Source of the DNA: Azospirillum sp. B21
GTDB taxonomy: Bacteria > Pseudomonadota > Alphaproteobacteria > Azospirillales > Azospirillaceae
DNA: 37,059 nt
NCBI RefSeq assembly: GCF_008364825.1
Contig: NZ_VTTO01000025.1
Location: 1 to 37,059, forward strand
Direction: 5' to 3'
This document shows positions 16,051 through 24,479 of the stretch, piece after piece (the stretch's first letter is position 1; each line of letters begins with the position of its first letter). The position numbers and the translations under genes are program-made. The notes beneath the pieces were generated by a model. The model was not told the origin of the DNA, searched no databases, and saw only the letters and a program-made list of their open reading frames with translations.

Positions 16051-16070
16051 GACGGGAGGGGCTTTCCTGT

Positions 16071-17447
16071 TCAGACGGTGACGTCGACCAGCCCGTCGAT
16101 CGGGCGCATCGGTCTTTCCGCCACGGGTTCGGGATTGGCTTCGGATTGGGCCTGGGCGCGCCAGCCGGCGGCGGCACCCCCCTGGTCGGGAGCGGCGAAG
16201 CCGCGCGACTGGCCGTCGTCCTGCAGCGAGAACTGGAGGCTGGCATTGTCGAGCGACAGGCCGGCGTCGCCGAGCGCGCGTTCCAGCTGTTGCAGGTCTC
16301 TCCGCAGCAATGCCAGCGTGTCGGCCTGTTCAGCCTGGACGGCCAGCGAGACCTTGCCGTCGCTGATGTCGGCAACGACGCGGATGCGGCCGAGTTCCGC
16401 CGGGGCGAGGTCGATGTGGAACTCGCCGCCACCGGTTTCGAGCACGCGGACGAGCGGAGCGGCCAGCTGCGCCATTGCCGGACTGTGCGCCGTGGTGGCC
16501 CGGCCCGATGCCGCGGCGGCGGCATATTGCGTGGCGGCCTGGGCGGGAAGGGTGGGCAGCGCTTCGAAGCCGGTCGCGGCGGTGCCGCTGCCGCTGCCGC
16601 TGCTGGGCGATGCGCCGAAGGCTGGAGCCGGCTCGGAAGCGACGGGGGCAGCGGTGGCATCGGCGGCGGGCTGGGCTGTCCGGGGAGCCGCCGGAATGGC
16701 GGCGGACTGGCCTGCCTTCTCGGTCACATTCGGATGGCCGGTTCCGCGGGTGGCGCGGACCGCGGTCCGGGGATCGCTGCTCTCGTCGCGGCGGCCGGCG
16801 CGCCCGTCCGGATCTGCGTCGGCGGCTGCTGTTGGAACGGCCAGGGCTGCGGTCGGGGCGGGCGTTTCCGCGGGGGCTTGCGTGGTTTGCGGAAGTGCGG
16901 GCTCGCTTGCGCCCTGGTCCGTGCCGCCCTGATCGGCAGCGTCGACGGAGGTCCCGCCCTGTCCCGTGCCCGCAGCCGCGGGGCTGTCGGCCGCGGACGG
17001 TTCGGCAGTCAAGGGAATTCCTGCCGTCTGGTCGCCGTTCCGCGCGGCGGAAAGAGCCTGTTGCCCTGCCAGCGGGCCAGCCGCTCCCTGATTGGGCGCC
17101 GGAGCAGTGGGCACGGTCTGCGGCGAGGCGGCCGGCGGCGCGGCCGGGGCGGCGGCGACCATCCAGGGCATCAGCGGGGCGTCGGTGCTGCCACCGGCCT
17201 GGATTGCCGGCTGGACGACCGCCTGGGTGATCGCCTGGGTGATCGCGGCCTGGGCGGCGGTGGGGCTGTCGAGCCTCGTCTCCCGGCGCTTGCGTAGACG
17301 GTCGGGGCGCGTCGCGGCCTCGTCCTCCGCTGCATCGTCCACCAAGCTGGAAAAGTCGCTGTCGCGCGCGTCGTCGCCGGCGTAGCCGCCGCGCTGGGAC
17401 GGGGTCGGCCGGGGCGGGGCCGCGACGGCATCGGGCATGCTGGTCAT
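16071..17447 (-). CDS. fliK: flagellar hook-length control protein FliK
   Basis: FliK is the secreted ruler that ends hook growth and switches export to filament proteins. Of 458 residues, the first 340 are Ala/Pro/Gly-rich low complexity. The C-terminal domain (about 360-440) is the conserved part: VRVLETGGGEFHIDLAPAELGRIRVVADISDGKVSLAVQAEQADTLALLRRDLQQLERALGDAGLSL. The start is set at ATG 17447, five bases after the MotE-like stop; an ATG nine bases further in (17438) is also possible. The same frame stays open far upstream, but that stretch overlaps the MotE-like gene and is a shadow of it. Confidence 0.9.
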   Translation of the reverse strand: MTSMPDAVAAPPRPTPSQRGGYAGDDARDSDFSSLVDDAAEDEAATRPDRLRKRRETRLDSPTAAQAAITQAITQAVVQPAIQAGGSTDAPLMPWMVAAAPAAPPAASPQTVPTAPAPNQGAAGPLAGQQALSAARNGDQTAGIPLTAEPSAADSPAAAGTGQGGTSVDAADQGGTDQGASEPALPQTTQAPAETPAPTAALAVPTAAADADPDGRAGRRDESSDPRTAVRATRGTGHPNVTEKAGQSAAIPAAPRTAQPAADATAAPVASEPAPAFGASPSSGSGSGTAATGFEALPTLPAQAATQYAAAAASGRATTAHSPAMAQLAAPLVRVLETGGGEFHIDLAPAELGRIRVVADISDGKVSLAVQAEQADTLALLRRDLQQLERALGDAGLSLDNASLQFSLQDDGQSRGFAAPDQGGAAAGWRAQAQSEANPEPVAERPMRPIDGLVDVTV

Positions 17448-17452
17448 GGCGC

Positions 17453-18193
17453 TCAATTGGTCAGGGTGGGGCGCTGAACGGTCGTCACGGGCACCGAGGC
17501 TCCGACGACGGTGGGAGCGGCCTTGCGGTCGCCGGGCAGGGCGCGGCGCTGCAGGATCAGCCGCGTCACTTCGCGGGCCTTGGCGTCGGCCATCTCGGCA
17601 AGGATCGGGGCGGCGCGCCGTTCGGTGATGCGGTCCAGCACGTCGACCACCATGTCGGTTTCCATGTCCGTCAGGATGCGCGCGGCGTCGCGGGGCTTCA
17701 TCGCCTCGTAGATCGCGACCATGCGCTTCAGGTCTTCCTGCTGCAGGGTGGAGCGCTGGGTCATCAGCGCCTCGACCTCGCGCTTCACGCCGTTCAGCCG
17801 CTGGATCTGCGTGCCGACGCGCGCTTCCGTGGCGGCGAGCACCGCTTCGGCCTCGCGCAGGCGGTTCTGGCGGCCGGAACTGTCGGCCTTCTGCTCGTCG
17901 ATGGCCGCGCGCAGAAGCGGGTCGGTGCAGCTGGGCGGAGCCAGCGCCACCGGCGGCGGGGCCTCCGCGACCGGCGTGGAGACCGGCAGGGAAGCGGGGA
18001 CCGGTGCCGCAGCCGTTTCGGCGGCCTTGGGATCGGTTGCTTTCAGGTCGGTCGCCCACGGGCGTTCATGGGCGCCGAATTCGCGGTCGAACTGCTGGGC
18101 GATTACCGGAAACCCGTCGACCAGGGCGCCGAGCTTCAGCGGCAGGACCATCAGGACAGCGACCAGCGTGATGGGGAGGATGCGCGGAATCAT
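17453..18193 (-). CDS. motE: MotE-like / MgtE-N domain flagellar protein
   Basis: The 246-residue protein has an N-terminal membrane segment (ILPITLVAVLMVLPLKLGALV), a coiled coil (about 105-155, RLREAEAVLAATEARVGTQIQRLNGVKREVEALMTQRSTLQ) and an MgtE-N-like helical repeat (MVAIYEAMKPRDAARILTDMETDMVVDVLDRITERRAAPILAEM). This is the architecture of rhizobial MotE, a periplasmic chaperone for MotC, and of related FlbB-type proteins. It overlaps the upstream gene by four bases. If the secreted TPR-like protein at 9063-11540 is a MotC counterpart, this would be its natural partner. Confidence 0.8.
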   Translation of the reverse strand: MIPRILPITLVAVLMVLPLKLGALVDGFPVIAQQFDREFGAHERPWATDLKATDPKAAETAAAPVPASLPVSTPVAEAPPPVALAPPSCTDPLLRAAIDEQKADSSGRQNRLREAEAVLAATEARVGTQIQRLNGVKREVEALMTQRSTLQQEDLKRMVAIYEAMKPRDAARILTDMETDMVVDVLDRITERRAAPILAEMADAKAREVTRLILQRRALPGDRKAAPTVVGASVPVTTVQRPTLTN

Positions 18194-18843
18194 GCCGACG
18201 CCTCCGACCCGACGGTGCGCAGCCGCGCGTAGAAGGCATTGGCCGCGGCCTTGGCCGTGCCGGTGGGGGCCGTGCCGGTAGGGGCGGTGGCGGGGGCGTC
18301 GTCAGTCTGGCCGGCGACGGCGCGCAGAGCCGTTTCGAGCGCCCGGAACTCGCCTTTGTCGATCTCCGCCGCCCTCAAGGCCGACATCAGCGGCGCTGCT
18401 GGTGACCCAGCGTCTTCCGCTTTCGCGGCGGCTTCGACGGTGTCGGGCATTTCGGTCCGGGCAAGTTTGCGGCCGGCGCGCGCGGCGCTCCCCATGGCGC
18501 CCTCATCAAGGCGGCGCAGCAGGGCGCGGGCGTGCTGGACCGATTCCTCCATGCGGGCGGTGGTGCGCTCGCAGGAGCCCAGGATCAGCGACATGTCCTC
18601 CTTCATGCCCTTGGCCCGATCAAGGTCGTCGGACAGCCGGGCGGCGATCTCCGTCGCCGAGGCCACCATGCGCTTCATCGAAGCGTCGGTGTCGTCGATC
18701 GACTTGGAGAAGGTCGACACCAGGGCGTTGATCTCGGACTGGCCGGTGCGCAGCAGTTTCAGCCGCTTGTTGACGATGACCAGATAGGCGGTCGCCGTGA
18801 CCAGCATCACCGCCAGGGCCGCGTCAATGAGAAAGGAGACCAT
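18190..18843 (-). CDS. membrane protein of unknown function in fliM-motE operon (DUF6468-like)
   Basis: The 217-residue protein has one N-terminal membrane segment (VSFLIDAALAVMLVTATAYLVIVN), a basic patch (KRLKLLR), then a long charged helix of about 100 residues (INALVSTFSKSIDDTDASMKRMV...LSDDLDRAKGMKEDMSLILGSCERTTARMEESVQHARALLRRLDEG). The tail is Ala/Pro-rich. I recall such proteins in Rhodospirillales flagellar operons as DUF6468, but cannot verify that. Its start lies 20 bases inside fliM, in a different frame, and its stop overlaps motE, so it is tightly embedded in the operon. A basal-body or stator-associated role is inferred only from that. Confidence 0.75.
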   Translation of the reverse strand: MVSFLIDAALAVMLVTATAYLVIVNKRLKLLRTGQSEINALVSTFSKSIDDTDASMKRMVASATEIAARLSDDLDRAKGMKEDMSLILGSCERTTARMEESVQHARALLRRLDEGAMGSAARAGRKLARTEMPDTVEAAAKAEDAGSPAAPLMSALRAAEIDKGEFRALETALRAVAGQTDDAPATAPTGTAPTGTAKAAANAFYARLRTVGSEASA

Positions 18844-19996
18844 CGATCAGCTCCTGCTTGGTATCGAGATCGGTGTCGATCTTCACCGCGATGTTGTCGT
18901 TGCGCTGCCCCATGTGTCCGGCGAACAGCGGGATGGTCTTGCTGAAGACCAGGACGGTGGAATCGGGGCTGATGCGCAGTTTCAGCGACTGGCCCTTCTG
19001 CCAGGCCAGAACCTCGCCCAGCGGAACCTTGGTCTCCGCCAGAACGGCGACCAGCTCCAGCTTGGAGCGCATCAGCTCGTTCTTCAGGTGGCTTTCCCAC
19101 ACCGTGTCATGGCCGAACTTTTCGCCCATGAACATCTGCACCAGCTTGCCCCGGACCGGCTCCAGCGTGGCGTAGGGGATGACGATGTCGATGTGGCCGG
19201 TCCGCCGCTCCACCTCCACGGCGATGCGCACGCGGATGATGGCGTTGGTGGCGCGGGTGATGGTGGCGAATTGCGGATTCACCTCCAGCCGGTCGAAGAC
19301 GAAATCGACCTGGGCCAGCGGGTCGAAGGACTGCCCTAGATCCTGCAGCACCACCTTCATCATCCGCTCGGTCATCTTGCGTTCGATGGAGGTGTAGGCG
19401 CGCCCGTCGATCCGCCCCGGCCGCGACCGCCGACCGCCCAGCAGCACGTCCATCATGCAATAGATCAGCGCGCTGTCGATCGACACCAGCATCTGGTTGT
19501 CCCACGGCTCGGCGCGGGCGACGCCGATCAGGGCCGGCAGTTCGATGGTGTCCTGGAAATCTGTGTAGCGCAGCCATTCGATCTTCGACAGCGACGCCTC
19601 CACGTTGGTGGACGCGAACTGGCGCAGCGAGGTGTTCAGCATCCGCACCATGCGGTCGAACACCACGTCCAGCATCGGCAGCCGGTCCTTGTTGACCGTG
19701 GTCGAGCTGACCAGCCGCTGGATGGCGCTCATCTCCGGCCCGCCGCCTTCCGGGGCGCCGAAATTCAGCAGCCGGTCGATCTCCTCCTGGCTCAGCGTCT
19801 TGGTCTCGCCGGACAGGTTGGCCAGTGCCTCGCTCATCGCTTCCGCTTCCGCCGCCGGTGCGGCGGGCGGGGCGGGCGGATCGGTCTGCTGTGCGGCGGC
19901 CAGTTCCCACGCGGCGTCGGACCAGTCCGCGGCCTCATCGGGAACGGGCTGGGGAGCGGCCATGGATGGGGCGGTCGGGGCGGGGGTGTCGGTCAT
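18824..19996 (-). CDS. fliM: flagellar motor switch protein FliM
   Basis: FliM is the C-ring protein that binds phospho-CheY. The CheY-binding motif LSQEEIDRLLNFG occurs at about residues 67-79, followed by the CheC-like middle domain (MLDVVFDRMVRMLNTSLRQF, IDSALIYCMMDVLLGG) and the SPOA domain (VPLGEVLAWQKGQSLKLRISPDSTVLVFSKTIPLFAG). At 390 residues it is longer than usual because an Ala/Pro-rich stretch precedes the motif. An ATG at 19837 (MSEALANLSGE) would give a standard-length protein, but neither start has a strong ribosome site. It begins 19 bases after fliL. Confidence 0.95.
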   Translation of the reverse strand: MTDTPAPTAPSMAAPQPVPDEAADWSDAAWELAAAQQTDPPAPPAAPAAEAEAMSEALANLSGETKTLSQEEIDRLLNFGAPEGGGPEMSAIQRLVSSTTVNKDRLPMLDVVFDRMVRMLNTSLRQFASTNVEASLSKIEWLRYTDFQDTIELPALIGVARAEPWDNQMLVSIDSALIYCMMDVLLGGRRSRPGRIDGRAYTSIERKMTERMMKVVLQDLGQSFDPLAQVDFVFDRLEVNPQFATITRATNAIIRVRIAVEVERRTGHIDIVIPYATLEPVRGKLVQMFMGEKFGHDTVWESHLKNELMRSKLELVAVLAETKVPLGEVLAWQKGQSLKLRISPDSTVLVFSKTIPLFAGHMGQRNDNIAVKIDTDLDTKQELIDGLLSH

Positions 19997-20015
19997 CCGG
20001 TGCCTCTGGAGGTCG

Positions 20016-20558
20016 CTATTGCGTGAGCAGGCTGCGCAGCAGGACGTCGGTGACGACCTCCTGCCGGCCGGCGGGATCGGACAGGATCAGGTTGAAGCGG
20101 CGCTTGATCTCGCTGCGCAGCCGGTGCAGCCCGGCCGACCCGTCTAGGTCATCCTGGTCCAGGTTGCGCAGGAACTCCTGCAGGCTGTCGGTGAGCTGCG
20201 GCATCGCGCGTTCCAGCGCTTCGCGGTCGTGGTGGGCCGCGGTCAGCGACAGGCCGATCTTCAGGAAGCGGGAGGGCGTGTCGCGCCGCAGGTTGACGAC
20301 CAGTTCCGGCATGTCGACCACGCCGTCGGCCGGCAGTGCCTCCGTCGCCGCGGGCCACAGCCGGTCCAGCGCCTGCGGGCCGGCGGCCATCCAGTATCCG
20401 GCGATCCCGGCGGCCGCCACGCCCCCAACCGCCACCAGGGCGGCGGCGAGGCGGGCGAGCGGAAGGGCGATCACCAGGATGCGTCCAGATCCGCGCAGGC
20501 GGTTCAGGACTTCGTCCCGGACTGCTGCCGTCCCCGCCATGCCAAATCGTGTAATCAT
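20016..20558 (-). CDS. fliL: flagellar basal body-associated protein FliL
   Basis: FliL surrounds and stabilises the stator. The 180-residue protein has one membrane segment at about residues 31-56 (ALPLARLAAALVAVGGVAAAGIAGYWM). The periplasmic FliL domain follows: MPELVVNLRRDTPSRFLKIGLSLTAAHHDREALERAMPQLTDSLQEFLRNLDQDDLDGSAGLHRLRSEIKRRFNLIL and VVTDVLLRSLLTQ, which fits the family pattern of vNL, RFLK, ALERAMPQL and DVLL. It is the first gene of its operon, divergent from fliF. A shorter start at MAGTAAVRD (residue 7) is possible. Confidence 0.9.
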   Translation of the reverse strand: MITRFGMAGTAAVRDEVLNRLRGSGRILVIALPLARLAAALVAVGGVAAAGIAGYWMAAGPQALDRLWPAATEALPADGVVDMPELVVNLRRDTPSRFLKIGLSLTAAHHDREALERAMPQLTDSLQEFLRNLDQDDLDGSAGLHRLRSEIKRRFNLILSDPAGRQEVVTDVLLRSLLTQ

Positions 20559-20646
20559 CGATCCATCCCGCCGGCGATTGCCGAAAATTTTAGTAAAGCT
20601 GGCATTCGGTAAGATTTGAGGCGCTTTGTCTTGGGAGGCTGCGCCG

Positions 20647-20681
20647 TTTTTTACTCCGCTTAAAAGTCGCCCCGTTAGCGT
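20647..20681 (+). promoter_or_regulatory. CtrA-box-like promoter of fliF operon
   Basis: TTTTTTACTCCGCTTAAAAG (20647-20666) gives a T-rich upstream half-site and TTAA, then TAGCGT at 20676-20681, identical to the motA hexamer. The gap from TTAA to the hexamer is one base longer than in the other copies (12 instead of 11). It lies in the fliL-fliF divergent gap, about 66 bases before the fliF start. Confidence 0.5.
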
Positions 20682-20746
20682 GAGGGGGTGCGCAGGGCGA
20701 AGACTAGGCCCGCCGATTTTCAGAAACTTTAAAGGTGCGGGGAACC

Positions 20747-22477
20747 GTGGACAGTCTGATCGACACGTTGCGGTCGTTGGGGCGCGGTCGGCTGCTCGTG
20801 CTGGCGGGGACCGGGCTCGGCATCGTCCTGGCCGTCGCCGGCATGGCGCTTCTGCTGTCGCAGCCGCACATGACGCCGCTCTACAGCGGCCTGGAACCGG
20901 TGGAGGCCGGCCGCATCGCCAAGGCGGTGCAGGAGATGGGCGTGCCGGTGAATGCCGGATTCGACGGCACGACGATCAGCGTGCCGCAGTCCGAGGTCTC
21001 CCGCGTCCGCATGGCGCTGGCGGAAAAGGGCCTGCCCGCGCAGGGCGGCGTCGGCTACGAACTGTTCGACACCGACAAGCCGCTCGGCATCACCAGCTTC
21101 ATGCAGCGCATCAACCGTCTGCGCGCCATGGAAGGGGAACTCGGCCGCACCATCGAGACGCTGGCCGGCGTCGAGGCCGCGCGTGTCCACATCGTCCTGC
21201 CGGAGCGCGAGGAGTTCTCGCGCAGCGCGCCCAAGCCGACCGCGTCGGTGGTGGTGCGCATGCGCGGGCGGGCGGCGATGGACCGCAAACAGGCCTTGTC
21301 GATCCGCCACCTCGTCTCCGCCGCCGTGCCGAACCTGAAGCCCAGCGCCGTGACGGTGATGGATTCCTCCGGCGAGCTTCTGCTGACCGAGGATGACGGG
21401 CCGGGACTGGCGTCGGCGCGCACCGACGGCATGCGCGTGGCGGCCGAAACCCGCGTCGCCCGCGCGGTGGAGCAGATGCTGGTCGCCCGGCTCGGCGCCG
21501 GCAACGTGCGCGTCCAGGTCGCCGCAGAGGTGGAGACCAAGCGCGAGGTGGTGCGCAGCCAGACCTTCGATCCCAACAGCCAGGTCGTCCGCTCCACCCA
21601 GACCGTGCAGGAGCAGGACCGCAGCCAGGACAGCAACGGCGAACCGCCGGTCACCGCCGAGCAGAACCTGCCGCAGCGCGACGTGCGCGCCCAGCCGCAG
21701 GGGCCGCAATCCTCGAACGATAGCAAGCGGCAGGAGGAGACCGTCAACTACGAGATCTCCAACGTCAGCCGCGAGACGGTGATCGAGCCGGGCGACGTCC
21801 GCCGCCTCAGCGTCGCCGTGCTGGTCAACGGCACTTGGAAGTCCGCCGCCGACGGCACCCGCCAGTACGAACCGCGCAGCGCGGAAGAACTGCAGCGCCT
21901 GACCGAGCTGGTCCGCTCCGCCATGGGCTTCAGCGAGGCGCGCGGCGACCGGGTGACGGTGGACAATCTCGAATTCGTCGATCTGGCGCCCGACCTGACG
22001 CCGCGCCCGCTGGGCGACGAGATCGCCGAGACGCTGAGCCGCAACGTCATGACGCTGATCCAGTGGGTGATCCTGCTGGTGCTGTCCGCCCTGGTCATCC
22101 TGGTCGGCCTGCGTCCGCTGATCCGCCGCGTCTTCCCGGCGCCGGAACCGGTGGTAGCGGAGGCGCCCGCTCCGGCGCTGGCCGCGCCCGCAGCCGGCGC
22201 GATGCCGCAGCTGACCGGCCCGGCCATGGCCACGGCCACGGCGGCCGGCGGCGGTGCGGCGCTGGGTGATGGCGGGGAAGGCGATGCCGCCCTTGCCGCC
22301 GGGTCGATGGCGCCGCAGCTGGGCATCGAGGAGACCATGGACCAGCTGATCGAGCTGCGCACGGTGGAGGGCCGCGTCCGCGCCTCCTCCATCCGGCGGC
22401 TGGGCGAGCTGGTCGACCAGTATCCCGACGAAGCCATCGATATCCTGCGCTCCTGGCTCTATGAGGAGGTGGCGTGA
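20747..22477 (+). CDS. fliF: flagellar MS-ring protein FliF
   Basis: FliF forms the MS-ring, the base on which rotor and export gate assemble. The 576 residues include an N-terminal membrane helix (LLVLAGTGLGIVLAVAGMALLL), ring-building motifs (MTPLYSGLEPVEAGRIAKAVQEMG, KGLPAQGGVGYELFDTDKPLGITSFMQRINRLRAMEGELGRTIETL, ARVHIVLPERE) and a C-terminal helix (LIQWVILLVLSALVILVGL). The final DQYPDEAIDILRSWLYEEVA is the FliG-binding tail. I prefer GTG 20747 (MDSLIDTLRSLG) because it matches the usual FliF opening; GTG 20735 adds four residues. The stop overlaps fliH by one base (TGATG). Confidence 0.95.
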   Translation: MDSLIDTLRSLGRGRLLVLAGTGLGIVLAVAGMALLLSQPHMTPLYSGLEPVEAGRIAKAVQEMGVPVNAGFDGTTISVPQSEVSRVRMALAEKGLPAQGGVGYELFDTDKPLGITSFMQRINRLRAMEGELGRTIETLAGVEAARVHIVLPEREEFSRSAPKPTASVVVRMRGRAAMDRKQALSIRHLVSAAVPNLKPSAVTVMDSSGELLLTEDDGPGLASARTDGMRVAAETRVARAVEQMLVARLGAGNVRVQVAAEVETKREVVRSQTFDPNSQVVRSTQTVQEQDRSQDSNGEPPVTAEQNLPQRDVRAQPQGPQSSNDSKRQEETVNYEISNVSRETVIEPGDVRRLSVAVLVNGTWKSAADGTRQYEPRSAEELQRLTELVRSAMGFSEARGDRVTVDNLEFVDLAPDLTPRPLGDEIAETLSRNVMTLIQWVILLVLSALVILVGLRPLIRRVFPAPEPVVAEAPAPALAAPAAGAMPQLTGPAMATATAAGGGAALGDGGEGDAALAAGSMAPQLGIEETMDQLIELRTVEGRVRASSIRRLGELVDQYPDEAIDILRSWLYEEVA

Positions 22478-23154
22478 TGGCCGCCTACCCGCGCTACCGC
22501 TTCGACCATGGCTTCGGCGCCCCCGCCCCGGCGGCGGAGCCGGAAATGGGGGAGACGGCCGATCCGCTCGACCTTCCCCGCCTGTCGGAGCGCGAGCATC
22601 TGGCCGCCCTGGCTGCTGCCCGCGAGAGCGCGCTGGCCGAGGGGCTCGCCCAAGGCCGGGCCGAGGGCGAGCGCGCCGCCTGCGGGCGATTCGAGGCGGA
22701 GCTTGCCGCCACCCTGGACCAGCTGGCGCAGCGGATGGCGGCGCTCGATGCCGACCATGCCGCCTTGATGGAACGGCTGGAGGCCCAGGGCGCCTTCGTG
22801 CTGGTGGCGCTGGTTCGCCGAATGGTGCCGCAGCTGCTCGATCAGGTGGCGCGCGAGGAGGTGGAGCGGCTAGCCGCCGACGCCCTGCGCGCCGCCGGCC
22901 AGTCCCCGGTCCTCACCCTGTGCCTGCACCCGTCGCTCTGCCCTCCGCTGGAAGAACGGCTGGTCGGGCAGGGCGTATTCCGCGGCCGCATCGACATCCA
23001 GGGCGACCCGTCGCTCGCCGTCGGCGCTTTGGAAGCGAACTGGGGCGCCGGCTCGGTCCGCCGCGATCCCGTCGCCTTCGAGGCCGCCGTCGCCGCACTC
23101 GCCGACCGTGCCGTCGCCGCCCTGATGCCGGCGCTGTCCCCCGACCTGACCTGA
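22477..23154 (+). CDS. fliH: flagellar assembly protein FliH
   Basis: FliH is the stator-like regulator of the export ATPase FliI and also touches FliN. The 225-residue protein has a Pro/Ala-rich N-terminus (YPRYRFDHGFGAP), the family's GxxxG-bearing helix (ARESALAEGLAQGRAEGERAACGRFEAELAATLDQLAQRM), and a C-terminal domain with FVLVALVRRMVPQLLDQVAREEVERLAADAL and GVFRGRIDIQGDPSLAVGALEANWGAGSVRRDPVAF. That last part matches FliH/V-ATPase E-like domains. ATG 22477 overlaps the fliF stop. FliG, usually between fliF and fliH, is found downstream of fliP here. Confidence 0.88.
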   Translation: MAAYPRYRFDHGFGAPAPAAEPEMGETADPLDLPRLSEREHLAALAAARESALAEGLAQGRAEGERAACGRFEAELAATLDQLAQRMAALDADHAALMERLEAQGAFVLVALVRRMVPQLLDQVAREEVERLAADALRAAGQSPVLTLCLHPSLCPPLEERLVGQGVFRGRIDIQGDPSLAVGALEANWGAGSVRRDPVAFEAAVAALADRAVAALMPALSPDLT

Positions 23155-23176
23155 ACGATCCGAAGCGAGAACCCTC

Positions 23177-23515
23177 ATGCCCCCTTTGAACCTCGACATC
23201 CTCGACGATGAATCCAAGCAGGCTGAAAAGGCCGCCGAGAAGTTCGGCGAGAAGAGTTTCGATGGCCCGATGAACGCCATCTACAACGTGCCGGTCGACG
23301 TGCAGGTCGTGCTTGGCCGCACCAGCATGCTGGTGGCGCAGCTTCTGAAGCTCGGCCGCGGCGCGGTGCTGGAGCTTGAACGCAAGGTGGACGAGCCGGT
23401 GGAAGTGCTGGTGAACCACCGCCTCGTCGCGCGCGGCGAGGTGGTGATCGTCGAGGACCAGCGGCTGGGCGTCACGCTAACGGAGATCGTGCGGACGGAG
23501 TTGGAGATCGACTGA
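23177..23515 (+). CDS. fliN: flagellar motor switch protein FliN
   Basis: FliN forms the bottom of the C-ring and docks FliH. The 112-residue protein consists of a charged N-terminal stretch (DDESKQAEKAAEKFGEKSF) and one SPOA domain: IYNVPVDVQVVLGRTSMLVAQLLKLGRGAVLELERKVDEPVEVLVNHRLVARGEVVIVEDQRLGVTLTEIV. The LGRTSM, LGRGAVLEL and N.RLVARGEVV.V..RLGV motifs are complete. It lies 22 bases after fliH. A palindromic repeat separates it from fliP. Confidence 0.96.
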   Translation: MPPLNLDILDDESKQAEKAAEKFGEKSFDGPMNAIYNVPVDVQVVLGRTSMLVAQLLKLGRGAVLELERKVDEPVEVLVNHRLVARGEVVIVEDQRLGVTLTEIVRTELEID

Positions 23516-23532
23516 GGGGGGAGTCAGCACCG

Positions 23533-23660
23533 GTGCCCCCTCCCTAACCCTCCCCCGCTGCGCGGGAGAGGGGACTGTTGTCGCTTTGGCAGTCAAATCA
23601 AGTTGACAAGCGTCCTGCCCCCTCTCCCGCGCAGCGGGGGAGGGATGGGGAGGGGGCAAC
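23533..23660. repeat. composite palindromic repeat between fliN and fliP
   Basis: GCCCCCTCCCTAACCCTCCC (from 23535) and GGGAGGGATGGGGAGGGGGC (ending near 23658) are inverted copies. Each contains a smaller hairpin (CCCGCTGCGCGGG and CCCGCGCAGCGGG). The element is the same type as in the motA leader (8896-9004). It sits inside what should be a single operon, so it may tune the amount of downstream fliP and fliG message. Confidence 0.85.
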
Positions 23661-23700
23661 CGCGGCAACCACTTCACCCATCATCCCCCCGAAAGCCCCC

Positions 23701-24477
23701 ATGCGCACCTTCGCCCTCCTCCTCGCCCTGACCCTCGCCGCCGATCCAGCCACGGCGGCGCCGCTCGACCTCGATCTCGGTGCGCTGGGGTCGATGGCGG
23801 ACGGGGCGAGCCTGTCGGGGCGGATCGTCCAGGGCATCGTGCTGCTGACGGTGCTCAGCGTGGCGCCGGGGCTGCTGATCATGGTGACCTGCTTCACCCG
23901 GATCATCGTCGTGCTGTCGCTGCTGCGCTCCGCCCTCGGCCTGCAGCAGTCGCCGCCGAACATGGTGCTGGTCAGCCTCGCCATGTTCCTGACCTTCCAC
24001 ATCATGGGGCCGACGATCGACAGCGCCTGGCAGGAGGGGCTGCGCCCGCTGCTGAACGAGCAGGTGACGCAGGAGCAGGGGCTTGAGCGGATGATCGAGC
24101 CGTTCCGCGGCTTCATGGCCTCCCATGTCCGCGAACGCGACCTTGCCGCCTTCGCCGCCTTCACCGCCAAGCCGAAGCCGGCCGGCGAGGACGGGGCCGC
24201 AAAGGACGAGCGGCCGGTGACGGCGGAGAGCGTCGATCTCAGGCTGCTGATGCCGGCCTTCCTGCTGTCGGAGCTGCGCCGCGCCTTCGAGATCGGCTTC
24301 CTGCTGTTCCTGCCCTTCCTGGTGATCGACATGGTGGTGGCGGCGATCCTGATGGCGATGGGCATGATGATGCTGCCGCCGGTGATGATCGCGCTGCCCT
24401 TCAAGATCATCTTCTTCGTGCTGACCGACGGCTGGTTCCTGATCGCCGGCAGCCTGATCCGCTCCTACGGGGTGTGA
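23701..24477 (+). CDS. fliP: flagellar export gate protein FliP
   Basis: FliP is the five-fold core of the type III export gate. The 258-residue protein has a cleavable signal peptide (RTFALLLALTLAADPATAAP), then the diagnostic VLLTVLSVAPGLLIMVTCFTRIIVVLSLLRSALGLQQSPPNMVLVSLAMFLTFHIMGPTI. The C-terminal membrane pair follows (LRRAFEIGFLLFLPFLVIDMVVAAILMAMGMMMLPPVMIALPFKIIFFVLTDGWFLIAGSLIRSY). The linker around residues 155-175 is Lys/Glu-rich. The ribosome site is poor. An in-frame extension to 23578 would run through the palindromic repeat and is rejected. The other gate genes fliQ, fliR, flhB and flhA are not in the window. Confidence 0.96.
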   Translation: MRTFALLLALTLAADPATAAPLDLDLGALGSMADGASLSGRIVQGIVLLTVLSVAPGLLIMVTCFTRIIVVLSLLRSALGLQQSPPNMVLVSLAMFLTFHIMGPTIDSAWQEGLRPLLNEQVTQEQGLERMIEPFRGFMASHVRERDLAAFAAFTAKPKPAGEDGAAKDERPVTAESVDLRLLMPAFLLSELRRAFEIGFLLFLPFLVIDMVVAAILMAMGMMMLPPVMIALPFKIIFFVLTDGWFLIAGSLIRSYGV

Positions 24478-24479
24478 GG

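Noticed and set aside
17448..18059. Upstream extension of the fliK frame
   Set aside because: It overlaps the MotE-like gene in another frame and has shadow-type Arg/Ala/Gly composition.
20565..20620. CtrA-like element directing fliL on the minus strand
   Set aside because: Only a partial match (CAGCTTTACTA with a shifted hexamer) is present, too weak to list with the seven good sites.
20559..20746. Sigma-54 promoter for fliF
   Set aside because: No GG-N10-GC element of the TGGCAC-N5-TTGC type was found by eye in this gap or the other main flagellar leaders.
23578..23700. N-terminal extension of fliP
   Set aside because: It runs through the repeat at 23533-23660 and would place 41 residues before the signal peptide.
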